A stretch of DNA of 19,289 nucleotides from DATJHM01 sp035493895 (GTDB taxonomy: Bacteria; Chloroflexota; Ktedonobacteria; Ktedonobacterales; Ktedonobacteraceae). The notes under the pieces were generated by a model. It had not been told where the DNA came from, ran no database searches, and saw nothing but the letters and a program-made list of their open reading frames with translations. Location of the stretch: positions 1-19,289 of the forward strand of contig DATJHM010000172.1 of the NCBI GenBank assembly GCA_035493895.1, in the 5' to 3' direction. The number at the start of each line of letters is the position of its first letter. Positions within the stretch are counted from its first letter, which is position 1. Below, one piece after another: positions 6,367 through 13,784 of the stretch. The translations under genes were made by a program, and so were the position numbers.

Positions 6367-8673
6367 ATGCGCATTTGTGATTATTGCCATGCCGAATTAC
6401 CAGATTCCGCTACTTTTTGTAGTTCTTGTGGACAAGGACGGAGCGCAAAAATGCCCTCCTTCTCATCGGTGCAAAATTCTTCAGGATCAATAGACGATTT
6501 CAATACAGCTCTTATGCCTTCTAATGCTGATTTTGCCCAATTTTCAGTTTCTGAGACGCCTACGATCCTGAACGCTTCAGTGCAAGATTCTGCTCCATAC
6601 CCTGCCACTCCAGCATCTTCTCAACCACGGATAGAGGATATACCAACGCAAATCGAACAGGAACCCCTTCCAGAGACAGAAGATGAAGAGGAGAAACAAC
6701 GCCGCCTGGTGTTTTTTAGTCGGATTTTTCCCCTGGCGAATGGATCGGAATCGCTCGATGCGGGCAATGTTGCGGATCAAGCGACTATGTTGCAGGGAAC
6801 TCCTGACCCCAACTCTGCTGCGGCCTTCGCTGGCACGCCAGCGGAGGGCGAACAACTCTCCTTTGCAGACGCTCCATCTCCGTTCGATCAATATTATGAG
6901 GGGAATGATCCTGCTCAAAATGCTTTTTTCCAGCAACCACCGGCACAAGAGTATTTTTCACCACCGGCACAGGAGTATTTCCCTCCGGCTGATGCTCAAG
7001 CGCCCTCTTTTCTGCCCTCCGGCGCACTCTACGCTGATCCCATGTCAGGTCCAACCTATGCCATGCCTCAGCCGCAAACTCCTGCGCTCCCCGCCCGCCG
7101 ACGCGTACCAAAGGGCTGCGCTTTGTGGGGCGGCATTCTGCTCGTCCCTCTATTGCTTCTCACGAGTGTGCTCGGTCTGGCCCTGACGACCTTTGCCCCT
7201 GTACTCTCTTTGAGCGGTACGACAGATGTCAATCCTGGTGGGGTACTCCATGTGCACGGTCGCAGCTTTCTTGCCAATGATACGATTACATTGACTGTCG
7301 ACAATGGCACTCCTATCCAGCTTGCTTCGTCACAACCAAATACGCCACAGGTCGCTCAGCAGTCGCCCTCTTTGGCTGGCGAGCAAACATTGCTGCTGGC
7401 AATGACATCCATGCAAACAACCGCCAGTACCAGTACGGTGAAGGCGGGCAAAGATGGCACGTTTGCTGCCGATATTATGGTCAATAGCGACTGGGCTCCG
7501 GGTCATCATCTGATTCACGCCCAGGAGCATATGAGTCCACGTAGCGCTACTATCTCTTTCAGTATTCTCAATCAGGTAGAGACGCTGCCATCGGTGACGC
7601 CGACGCCCCGCCCCACGCCAACACCCCGTCCTACACCCACACCTCGTCCCACACCGGTACCGACGACGGTGGCTACGCCAATACCCACAAAGGTTCCACC
7701 AACGCCGACGCCGATTGTCGTTTCCCAGCTCAGTTCGCTGAGTCCGAGTACTCTCTCTCTGGGCACGCTCGATCAGGGCAGCACACAGACACTCACTGGT
7801 CAGACGACGCTGAAGGCGACTGGCAATGTTCCCGTTGCATGGGCCGCGGCCTGGAATCAGAAACAAAATCCCTGGCTCCAGGTGAGCCCGGCCTCTGGTG
7901 TGATCTCTTCACCCGGTTCTCAGCAGATCGCAATTATCGCATCGGCCGGTACGCTTGCACAGGGGACGCATTCGGCGACGATTTCGTTTGCCAGTACGCG
8001 TAATAAGCAACCGCTCACGCTGACTGTCTCCTTTATTGTTGGCGCGCCCAAAGCCTGCCTGCAAGGGTCTCCTCAATCCCTGACGTTTACTGCTACCGTT
8101 GGTGGCCCTGATCCGGTCGCGCAAGCAGTGAATTTGACCAATTGCGGTGGCACCGGCTCCTGGACAACGACGATTTCTGGTGGGACTAACTGGCTCACGG
8201 TCACCCCTGCTTCTGCCACGAATGTGGCTGCTGGGATCACACAGTCCGTGTCTGTAAGTGCTTCTCTCGCCAATTCAAAGTTGACCCCTGGCAATTATAC
8301 TGGCGCAATTCTCTTTGCCAGCGGGAACGCTCAATTCCAGCTCACGGTGACCTTCGTGGTTCAAGCGCAAACGGCAGGGCAACTTCAAGCAACGCCGATG
8401 ACGTTCAACGCCACACAGGATTGCCAATCCTCTTCGGGATTCTTTGGGGGCAATGTCAACTATACCTGTACTGTGATACTCTCCAGTACATCCGGGGCAC
8501 AAACGGTGAACTGGTCTGCCTCACCGGCAAATAATGTGACGCCTTCATCGGGAACTACTGTACCGAAAAATGTCTCGATTAAGGTTCCTGCCAGAAGCTG
8601 TCCGAAGGGTGCCAGTGTTACAATCACCTTCACCGGCCCAAGTAACACTGTTACTGTGACTATCAATTGTTAA
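6367..8673 (+). CDS. Zinc-ribbon / single-TM / BACON-like repeat surface protein
   Basis: Likely a membrane-spanning sensor or adhesion-type protein; the exact role is unknown. The 768 residues begin with a cytoplasmic zinc ribbon (Cys 4, 7, 18, 21). A long, acidic, Pro/Gln-rich disordered linker follows, then a basic patch (PARRRVPKGC) and one TM helix at about 250-276. Outside the membrane are an IPT/TIG-like segment (FAPVLSLSGTTDVNPGGVLH), a TPTPRP spacer at about 411-434, and two BACON-like beta-sandwich repeats at about 455-558 and 562-668 (NPWLQVSPASGVIS and TNWLTVTPAS are the hallmark strands). A Cys-containing beta domain ends the protein at the final Cys. There is no cleavable signal peptide, so the N-terminus stays inside. 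The kinase gene follows 40 bases later on the same strand, which suggests co-transcription and a shared pathway. Confidence 0.85.
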   Translation: MRICDYCHAELPDSATFCSSCGQGRSAKMPSFSSVQNSSGSIDDFNTALMPSNADFAQFSVSETPTILNASVQDSAPYPATPASSQPRIEDIPTQIEQEPLPETEDEEEKQRRLVFFSRIFPLANGSESLDAGNVADQATMLQGTPDPNSAAAFAGTPAEGEQLSFADAPSPFDQYYEGNDPAQNAFFQQPPAQEYFSPPAQEYFPPADAQAPSFLPSGALYADPMSGPTYAMPQPQTPALPARRRVPKGCALWGGILLVPLLLLTSVLGLALTTFAPVLSLSGTTDVNPGGVLHVHGRSFLANDTITLTVDNGTPIQLASSQPNTPQVAQQSPSLAGEQTLLLAMTSMQTTASTSTVKAGKDGTFAADIMVNSDWAPGHHLIHAQEHMSPRSATISFSILNQVETLPSVTPTPRPTPTPRPTPTPRPTPVPTTVATPIPTKVPPTPTPIVVSQLSSLSPSTLSLGTLDQGSTQTLTGQTTLKATGNVPVAWAAAWNQKQNPWLQVSPASGVISSPGSQQIAIIASAGTLAQGTHSATISFASTRNKQPLTLTVSFIVGAPKACLQGSPQSLTFTATVGGPDPVAQAVNLTNCGGTGSWTTTISGGTNWLTVTPASATNVAAGITQSVSVSASLANSKLTPGNYTGAILFASGNAQFQLTVTFVVQAQTAGQLQATPMTFNATQDCQSSSGFFGGNVNYTCTVILSSTSGAQTVNWSASPANNVTPSSGTTVPKNVSIKVPARSCPKGASVTITFTGPSNTVTVTINC
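6937..6984 (+). repeat. 24-bp in-frame tandem duplication in the linker
   Basis: Two adjacent 24-base units (6937-6960 and 6961-6984) encode PPAQEYFS and PPAQEYFP. They lie in the disordered cytoplasmic linker of the zinc-ribbon protein, so copy-number change would be tolerated. Confidence 0.85.
7597..7650 (+). repeat. Three 18-bp units encoding the TPTPRP spacer
   Basis: Units at 7597-7614, 7615-7632 and 7633-7650 each encode TPTPRP, with synonymous differences between copies. Pro/Thr spacers of this type usually hold surface domains away from the membrane. The synonymous drift suggests the array is old or is kept by selection on the protein. Confidence 0.85.
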
Positions 8674-8713
8674 ATGTTCATGTTCTACGCCATACCCGCA
8701 TAGGAGATTCTCT

Positions 8714-10492
8714 ATGAGCCAGGATCCTCTGGTTGGTCGTAAGTTAGGCGCTTACCTGGTACAGTCCAGGCTCGGCGAAGGTGGCATGGCGAGCGTGTAT
8801 AAGGCGTATCACGATCGCCTACGCCGTGAGGTGGCTATTAAGGTAATCTCGGCTCAGATCGCCGATCAGGCTGACTTTCAGTTGCGCTTCGAACGTGAAG
8901 CGCAACTGATTGCGAGTCTGGAACATCGCAATATTGTGACGGTCTACGATTTCGGCGAAGATGATGATCTGACCTATCTGGTCATGCAGTTCGTCGGCGG
9001 CGGCACGCTCCGTGAACGCCTGCAAGCTGGCCGCCCTCTCGATCCACGCCTCTCCGCTCAGTATGCACTCCAGATGGCACGCGCACTCCATCACGCTCAT
9101 CAACGCGGAATTGTGCATCGCGATGTGAAGCCTCAGAATATGCTGATCTCCAGTAGCGATGCCAATCATCTCTTGCTCTCCGACTTTGGCATTGCCAAAC
9201 TCTTTGATGCCGTTGAGGATACGCTGATTACTGGCACACAGGCCACGCTCCCAAGCAATCCAGCTCTGACCAGCGCGGATCAGATGATCGGCACGGCAGA
9301 GTATATGGCTCCAGAGCAGATTAATCGCCAATCGGTCGATGCTCGTACCGATGTCTATGCTCTGGGCATTGTGCTCTATCAGATGCTCGCTGGCTATACG
9401 CCGTTCCGCTCTACGACGGTCCTGGGCCTGCTCTATCAGCAGGTGAACACACCAGCTCGTCCCATTCGCGAACTCAATCCCTACGCCCCGGAAATCCTGG
9501 CGCAGATTGTCGCTCATGCGATGGAGAAATCACCAGCGGCTCGTTTCCAGTCCGCCGAAGAGATGGCCCAGGCGCTGGAGCAGGCTCTCAATCTCTCGAC
9601 GCACCCTCTACCCTCAACGACCTTGCCCCAGGCAGGGAGCGCTTCCCCTGCTACATATGTTACGCACCCGGCCCCTACGGCTCATACGCCCGATATCTCT
9701 CCACAAAATTCGCAGACGTTTAGAAATACGATCCCTGGTACCATTCACCCACTCACTACAACCAGGCAGAAGAAGACGCGCAGTTCCTTCAATCTACAAA
9801 ATATCGTGGTCTCTCTTCTCGTGATCGTTACCTTGCTTCTGTTCGGCCTGAGGGTGCTACCGGGTCTTCTGCAACAACGGACCTCATCAGGGGGCGGTGG
9901 CCCATCCGCGATATCATCCACAGCGAAGGTGACGCTCTTTGATGAGAAGTTCGCGGACAATCGCCTGGTCTGGTTGAATGGGACGGACCCAACGGGCCAT
10001 CTCACCACTTCGCTTCAGGATAATCAATACACCATGGCCGTTGATGCCACTGAAGCCACGTTCTTCCCTTATCCTGACAACGTCAACCCTTTACCCAAAA
10101 CGTTCAGGCTGACAACCCGTCTCACGCAATTGCAAGGAGCAACCAATCACTATTATGGCGTTACTATCTACTTCAAAACTGACAGTCAAACGACCACGGC
10201 CTACGTATTTGCGATTACGAGCGCAGGCAAATATGCATTGCTGAAATATACGGGCACATCTACGCCCATCAGCGTGGGTCCAAATGGCAGTTCAACCGCG
10301 ATTAAAGGTCTGGGCAAAGAGAATACGCTGCTCGTGACCGTTACCAAAAACCAGATCGTTTGTAGCGTAAACGGCTCTATCGTTGGAAACGTCCCTGCCC
10401 CCACTGATCCTCTCTTTCAGGGTGGCCGCGTAAGTCTGTTTGTGACCGGACCCAATGCAACGTTTGTCGCCAAAGAAGTAAAACTCGCCTAG
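8714..10492 (+). CDS. PknB-like receptor Ser/Thr protein kinase
   Basis: A transmembrane Hanks-type kinase that phosphorylates Ser/Thr on unknown targets. Its 592 residues hold a canonical kinase domain at about 10-275: glycine loop GEGGMASV at 21-28, Lys43, HRDVKPQN with the catalytic Asp137, DFG at 157-159, and APE at 199-201. A Thr/Pro-rich juxtamembrane linker follows (about 290-350), then one TM helix at about 364-386. The external domain (about 400-592) resembles a concanavalin A/LamG-like jelly roll (VTLFDEKFADNRLVW near its start), not PASTA repeats. This kind of domain may bind carbohydrate, but the ligand is unknown. All catalytic residues are present, so activity is expected. Ribosome site AGGAGA precedes the ATG. 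It lies 40 bases after the zinc-ribbon/BACON gene, apparently in the same operon. Confidence 0.93.
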   Translation: MSQDPLVGRKLGAYLVQSRLGEGGMASVYKAYHDRLRREVAIKVISAQIADQADFQLRFEREAQLIASLEHRNIVTVYDFGEDDDLTYLVMQFVGGGTLRERLQAGRPLDPRLSAQYALQMARALHHAHQRGIVHRDVKPQNMLISSSDANHLLLSDFGIAKLFDAVEDTLITGTQATLPSNPALTSADQMIGTAEYMAPEQINRQSVDARTDVYALGIVLYQMLAGYTPFRSTTVLGLLYQQVNTPARPIRELNPYAPEILAQIVAHAMEKSPAARFQSAEEMAQALEQALNLSTHPLPSTTLPQAGSASPATYVTHPAPTAHTPDISPQNSQTFRNTIPGTIHPLTTTRQKKTRSSFNLQNIVVSLLVIVTLLLFGLRVLPGLLQQRTSSGGGGPSAISSTAKVTLFDEKFADNRLVWLNGTDPTGHLTTSLQDNQYTMAVDATEATFFPYPDNVNPLPKTFRLTTRLTQLQGATNHYYGVTIYFKTDSQTTTAYVFAITSAGKYALLKYTGTSTPISVGPNGSSTAIKGLGKENTLLVTVTKNQIVCSVNGSIVGNVPAPTDPLFQGGRVSLFVTGPNATFVAKEVKLA

Positions 10493-10512
10493 CTCGCCCT
10501 TTTTCACAGGTA

Positions 10513-10543
10513 GGGAACGCGCTTTATGCCGGTCCGCGTTCCC
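10513..10543. terminator. Hairpin between convergent kinase and cupin genes
   Basis: GGGAACGCG (10513-10521) pairs perfectly with CGCGTTCCC (10535-10543) around a 13-base loop. It begins 21 bases after the kinase stop and ends 22 bases before the cupin stop. There is no strong T-run on the plus side. On the minus side the hairpin is followed within about ten bases by AAAAAGGGC, so it is at best a weak bidirectional terminator. Confidence 0.5.
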
Positions 10544-10565
10544 ACACCAGTTCGCCCCCCATCTT

Positions 10566-10964
10566 CTATTCTACCGACCAATGATCTTCAACTCGCACCC
10601 ATTCCTCTGCACCCGGCCAGGGAGGCATGGTGGTAATAATCACGACCAGGGGCTCAGAGCCAGTATTGCGAAACTGAAATTGGGTCTGCTGAGGAATGCT
10701 TACAGATACGCCGGGCATCAGGGCAACTTCGCCTTCCTGCTCGTCCTTTTTGCGCCAGATCTGACCTTGCCCCTGGAGACAATACCAGATTTCTTCCACG
10801 GTCCTGTGTATGCCTGCAAATGATGTGCCCTTCACAGGCAACGTACAATGGCAGGAACTTCCCCCGCGTGTATTCGCGAGCAGACGAATCTCCGAGCCGT
10901 CTGGTGCCAGCACATCCATCTGAGCAGGCACGCGTCTCGTCTCGCCATATCCAGCATCACGCAT
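10566..10964 (-). CDS. Small single-domain cupin protein
   Basis: The 132-residue protein folds as one cupin beta-barrel. Motif 1 is read as GTSFAGIHRTVEEIWYCLQG at 46-65, with His53 and Glu57 kept but the second His of the usual HxH replaced by Thr. Motif 2 is PGVSVSIPQQTQFQFRN at 84-100; the expected His near residue 95 is Gln. Metal binding is therefore probably weak or absent, and the protein may be a binding or isomerase-type cupin. The conserved tail TTMPPWPGAEEWVRVEDHW marks a recognisable family of small cytoplasmic cupins without an assigned reaction. It follows the lipoprotein gene on the same strand, but a terminator-like hairpin separates them, so separate transcription is likely. 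The start has only a weak GA-rich ribosome site. Confidence 0.85.
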   Translation of the reverse strand: MRDAGYGETRRVPAQMDVLAPDGSEIRLLANTRGGSSCHCTLPVKGTSFAGIHRTVEEIWYCLQGQGQIWRKKDEQEGEVALMPGVSVSIPQQTQFQFRNTGSEPLVVIITTMPPWPGAEEWVRVEDHWSVE

Positions 10965-11023
10965 CTACGTTTTCTCTTTCTATCCTACTCCAAAATTCAC
11001 GCTCTCAACTAAACGCCACAACT

Positions 11024-11080
11024 AAAACCCTGATTCTTCTCCACACACCACAAACGAAACGAAGATGGAGAGAATCAGGG
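11024..11080 (-). terminator. Rho-independent terminator of the lipoprotein gene
   Basis: Read on the minus strand, an arm at 11080-11067 (CCCTGATTCTCTCC) pairs with an arm at 11042-11028 (GGAGAAGAATCAGGG), with one bulged base and a 24-base loop. TTTT (11027-11024) follows at once. It starts 17 bases after the lipoprotein stop. Confidence 0.65.
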
Positions 11081-11096
11081 CACACTGTTTCTTCGT

Positions 11097-11984
11097 TTAG
11101 ACGTGGAATATAATATCACCGCAGGCAATAGGATCAAAACCCTGTTGTTTGCTCATACCATCCATCGTCCCGGCTTCGTGAACATTAATATAGAACTGAG
11201 AAGACGTAAACTGCTGCACATTCGAGATTGTGAGAGTGGTACTGTTCGTCGCATTCCCCTGCGCGTCGGCTGTGATCACCTGTAGCGGATAGACAACGGC
11301 CCCCTGAGATGCACAGCTTCCGGTATGAATATGTGCTATATGAGCACTGTGAGGAACCAATCCACTCATGTTCAGTGTCACGATGAGCTTGTTTCCTGTG
11401 ATATTGAGTTGAGCATTTCCATGCGCTGATTCATCTGGCGCCATCGTTCTCGTGAGCAGGGCGTGCACAGGAGATGAGGATGCATCTTTCTCAGTGATAT
11501 TTGCACAGGCAATCGGGTTGGCTTCTTCAGGCGTATTTAGCGTAGGCCCATTATGTATATTAAGATACCAACCTTGAACTGGAATGCCATGTGACACATT
11601 GGCAATAGTGGTCTCGGCTGTTCCAACACCATGGGCATCAGCGACCAGGGGATTCAGTATATAAACGATCACCCCCATAGGCGTACTGGCGCAGGTGCCA
11701 GCATGAATATGTTCTGGATGCGTACTGTCAGGAGCCAGGCCAGTGGCCGAAACTTTGACGGTAAGCTCGTGACTATGAGCATCCCAGGTCATGTCCAGCG
11801 TACCAACCGGACTATGCGTCAATTCTTCGCTCAGGACATTGGGAACGGATATGGCCGGAGCCGCGATAGCGCTTCCATCAGGCTGCCCGGAAGTGCTGCA
11901 AGCCGTAAAAAAGATTGCGAAGAACACGCCAATCATCAGAAACAATACGTGAATTACCCTGTTTTTTCCTCTAAACATCCTCAT
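11097..11984 (-). CDS. Lipoprotein with two tandem SodC/CHRD-like modules
   Basis: Exported and lipid-anchored: a lipoprotein signal ends in the lipobox FTAC with Cys29 as anchor. The 295 residues then form two similar modules, about 60-165 and 185-293. Each carries in order HIHxGxC (92-98 and 218-224), an N-(I/V)-H strand (142-144 and 267-269) and a PIAC motif (Cys160 and Cys288). Spacing and order recall Cu/Zn superoxide dismutase, where HVH, a disulfide Cys, a later VHE and the C-terminal ACG occur in sequence. The zinc-loop His residues are not apparent, so true dismutase activity is doubtful. CHRD-domain proteins share a similar pattern and are the alternative label. Ribosome site GAGAGGG precedes the first ATG. 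Divergent from the sugar transporter operon, with a terminator after the stop. Confidence 0.8.
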   Translation of the reverse strand: MRMFRGKNRVIHVLFLMIGVFFAIFFTACSTSGQPDGSAIAAPAISVPNVLSEELTHSPVGTLDMTWDAHSHELTVKVSATGLAPDSTHPEHIHAGTCASTPMGVIVYILNPLVADAHGVGTAETTIANVSHGIPVQGWYLNIHNGPTLNTPEEANPIACANITEKDASSSPVHALLTRTMAPDESAHGNAQLNITGNKLIVTLNMSGLVPHSAHIAHIHTGSCASQGAVVYPLQVITADAQGNATNSTTLTISNVQQFTSSQFYINVHEAGTMDGMSKQQGFDPIACGDIIFHV

Positions 11985-12130
11985 GCCTGTACATCCCTCT
12001 CTTTACATTTCATCCATTAAAGCATTTATAACTTTCTATGCAAAAATTGTAGTAAAGAAAGCAAACAAACTCTATATTCATTTTCACAAAATAACTATGA
12101 AACGTATCACTATACCCTGCTCATGTGTGC

Positions 12131-12172
12131 TATCTGTGTAGCTGTGTGCTGTCTGTGTAATATCTGTGTAGC
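12131..12172 (+). promoter_or_regulatory. Phased CTGTGTA repeats upstream of the sugar transporter promoter
   Basis: CTGTGTA occurs at 12134-12140, 12153-12159 and 12164-12170, with a near copy CTGTGTG at 12142-12148. The 12-base TATCTGTGTAGC is exact at 12131-12142 and 12161-12172. Centres are 8, 11 and 11 bases apart, close to one helical turn for the last two. The block ends 17 bases before the predicted -35, a typical activator position. The regulator is unknown. Confidence 0.45.
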
Positions 12173-12188
12173 ACCAAAAACCAGACAT

Positions 12189-12218
12189 TTGTTGGTATAC
12201 TCTTATTCAGAGTAAAAT
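12189..12218 (+). promoter_or_regulatory. Predicted promoter of the sugar ABC transporter operon
   Basis: TTGTTG (12189-12194) and TAAAAT (12213-12218) are 18 bases apart, giving a start near 12225 and an untranslated leader of about 230 bases. The repeat block just upstream suggests activation. The assignment rests on hexamer match alone. Confidence 0.45.
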
Positions 12219-12357
12219 GAACAGAGTGCAGATAGAAAACGATGACGTTTTCCCTCCTGCAATTAGTGTTCATACCTGTTTTTCTACAGGGAGCTCATAT
12301 TATGTACCGGTGGCTCATTTCTTTTTCTTTCTTCTTTGTACAGCGGCCAGAGGAGTT

Positions 12358-12384
12358 GATCACTCACTCACTCACTCAGTGATC
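12358..12384 (+). other. Hairpin with ACTC tandem loop in the transporter leader
   Basis: GATCACT (12358-12364) pairs perfectly with AGTGATC (12378-12384). The 13-base loop is built from repeated CACT. It sits about 75 bases before the start codon in the predicted untranslated leader, with no T-run after it. It may affect mRNA folding or be an operator palindrome. Confidence 0.4.
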
Positions 12385-12456
12385 TGCATTCATCTCTCAA
12401 TCGCGTATTTTGCACAGGAGCAAAAACACATTTGACCAGGGAAGGACGGTTTCACG

Positions 12457-13620
12457 ATGAACCTTATTGGTAAACCTCGTATTGGTAAACCTCGAGCATG
12501 GAGCATGCTCATTTGCCTCACCTTATTTAGCGTGCTGATCGCAGCATGTGGCAGCGCCAATAGCGGCAGTACCACAGGCAGCACCCCACAAGCAGCAGCG
12601 TCCAATGGGAAGAACTGCAAAAAAGTTGGCGTCCTCTTGCCAGAGACTGCCTCATCCGCTCGCTGGGACAGCGAGGACAAACCCGAATTAGAAGCAGCTG
12701 TCAAGCAGGCAATACCTGGTGCAACGGTTGATTACAACAACGCCCAGGGCGACGCCGATACTCAGGCCACGCAGGCCGATGCCGATCTCACCAACGGTGA
12801 CTGCATCCTGATTATCGCTCCTGCCGATAGCCAGAAGGCCGCCGCTATTGTTGCCAAAGCCAAAGCCAAGGGTGTTCCGGTCATTGCTTATGATCGCCTC
12901 ATCTATAGCAATGATCTTAACTACTATGTCTCCTTCGACAATACCGCCGTTGGTGCTCTTCAGGGCCAGTACATCGCTGATCACTATAAAGATTATGTTA
13001 AAGGGAACAACAAAAATCTCGTGATGATCAATGGCGCACAGACCGACAACAATGCCCTTCTGTTCTACAAAGGTGCTGTCAGCAAACTTCAGCCTCTGAT
13101 TGATAGCGGCGCATTGAAGAAAGTCTATGATCAGTACACGCCGAACTGGGACAACCCCACTGCCCAGACTGAGATGGAGGGCGCTCTGACCGCCAATCAG
13201 AACAATGTCCAGATTGCCTATGTCGCCAATGATGGCATGGCTGGTACGGTCATTGCCGCTCTTAAAGCACACCACCTCAATGGGAAGGTGCTGGTCACGG
13301 GCCAGGATGCTACGGCCGCCGGTATTCAGAGTATTCTTGCTGGCGATCAGTCGATGACGGTCTACAAGGCTATCAAAAAAGAGGCCGGTGCCGCCGCACA
13401 GCTGGCTGCCGCTCTCAGCAATGGCACGGATACTGCTAGCCTGACCAACGGCCAGACGACCGCTATTCCTATCACTGGTGGCGCCAGCATTCCTTCGGTC
13501 CTCGAACAGCCTGTTGCGGTCGATAAGACCAATATCGCATCAACTGTTGTGGCTGACGGTTTTGTCAAAAAAGAGGATATCTGCAAAGGTATACCTGCCG
13601 GGACAGACGGCGTCTGCTAA
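12457..13620 (+). CDS. XylF-like sugar-binding lipoprotein of an ABC transporter
   Basis: Binds a sugar outside the membrane and delivers it to the ABC permease encoded downstream. The 387-residue precursor has a lipoprotein signal with lipobox IAAC (Cys31) and a Ser/Gly/Thr-rich tether. A two-lobed periplasmic-binding fold follows. Segments closely recall E. coli XylF: VGVLLPETASSARWDSED near 57-74, PVIAYDRLIYSNDLNYYVSF at 141-160, then FDN, TDNNALLF, NGKVLVTGQDATAAGI and QSMTVYKAIKKEA. D-xylose or a related monosaccharide is the best guess; ChvE-like multi-sugar binding is the alternative. GGAAGGA precedes the ATG. An extra IGKPRIGKPR stretch at 4-13 comes from a 15-bp duplication. It is first in a three-gene operon, followed by a stem-loop. 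Confidence 0.92.
   Translation: MNLIGKPRIGKPRAWSMLICLTLFSVLIAACGSANSGSTTGSTPQAAASNGKNCKKVGVLLPETASSARWDSEDKPELEAAVKQAIPGATVDYNNAQGDADTQATQADADLTNGDCILIIAPADSQKAAAIVAKAKAKGVPVIAYDRLIYSNDLNYYVSFDNTAVGALQGQYIADHYKDYVKGNNKNLVMINGAQTDNNALLFYKGAVSKLQPLIDSGALKKVYDQYTPNWDNPTAQTEMEGALTANQNNVQIAYVANDGMAGTVIAALKAHHLNGKVLVTGQDATAAGIQSILAGDQSMTVYKAIKKEAGAAAQLAAALSNGTDTASLTNGQTTAIPITGGASIPSVLEQPVAVDKTNIASTVVADGFVKKEDICKGIPAGTDGVC
12465..12494 (+). repeat. Perfect 15-bp tandem duplication in the signal peptide n-region
   Basis: TATTGGTAAACCTCG occurs back to back at 12465-12479 and 12480-12494. It duplicates five codons (IGKPR) in frame and adds two positive charges before the hydrophobic core. Perfect identity suggests a recent slippage event. 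Confidence 0.9.
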
Positions 13621-13654
13621 CTCTATCATCTTCTTAGGCGATACTTTCTTCTCA

Positions 13655-13704
13655 GGCTTGCTCCATATCCGTCCGCTTCGAGAAGGCGTGGATATGGAGC
13701 CGCC
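13655..13704 (+). other. Intercistronic stem-loop between binding protein and ATPase genes
   Basis: GCTCCATATCC (13660-13670) pairs perfectly with GGATATGGAGC (13690-13700). GGC/GCC at 13655-13657 and 13702-13704 extend it across a small internal loop, and a smaller CGC..GCG stem can form inside. No T-run follows, so it is unlikely to be a full terminator. In binding-protein transporter operons such structures commonly protect the upstream mRNA and lower downstream expression, giving excess binding protein. That role here is inferred. Confidence 0.65.
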
Positions 13705-13784
13705 TATTGCTGATCTGCTATGTCAGCAACTTCTCTCTTTTCATCATACTAGACAGATATTCTACACTTTCTAGGGAGGGCCAT

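Larger units (their letters stand above)
11985..12456. other. 472-bp divergent intergenic region with operator-like repeats and long leader
   Basis: This lies between the lipoprotein (-) and the sugar transporter operon (+). The left 120 bases are AT-rich and should carry the lipoprotein promoter, though no well-spaced pair of boxes stands out. The middle holds phased CTGTGTA repeats and a plus-strand promoter, and the right part a ~230-base untranslated leader with a hairpin; these are listed separately. A 72-codon frame at 12217-12435 has no ribosome site or recognisable protein character and is not called. Confidence 0.6.

Noticed and set aside
8819..9517. 232-codon minus-strand frame inside the receptor kinase gene
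   Set aside because: It is antisense to an intact kinase domain; the open frame is explained by the codon use of the real gene.
12217..12435. 72-codon frame in the transporter leader
   Set aside because: No ribosome site, unlike a leader peptide in composition, and it ends only 21 bases before the real start; treated as untranslated leader.
12688..13275. 195-codon minus-strand frame opposite the binding-protein gene
   Set aside because: Antisense shadow of a gene with strong XylF-like similarity.
13707..13784. N-terminal extension of the ATPase from ATG 13707
   Set aside because: It has no ribosome site and starts right after a hairpin, whereas ATG 13785 has GGGAGGG at good spacing.
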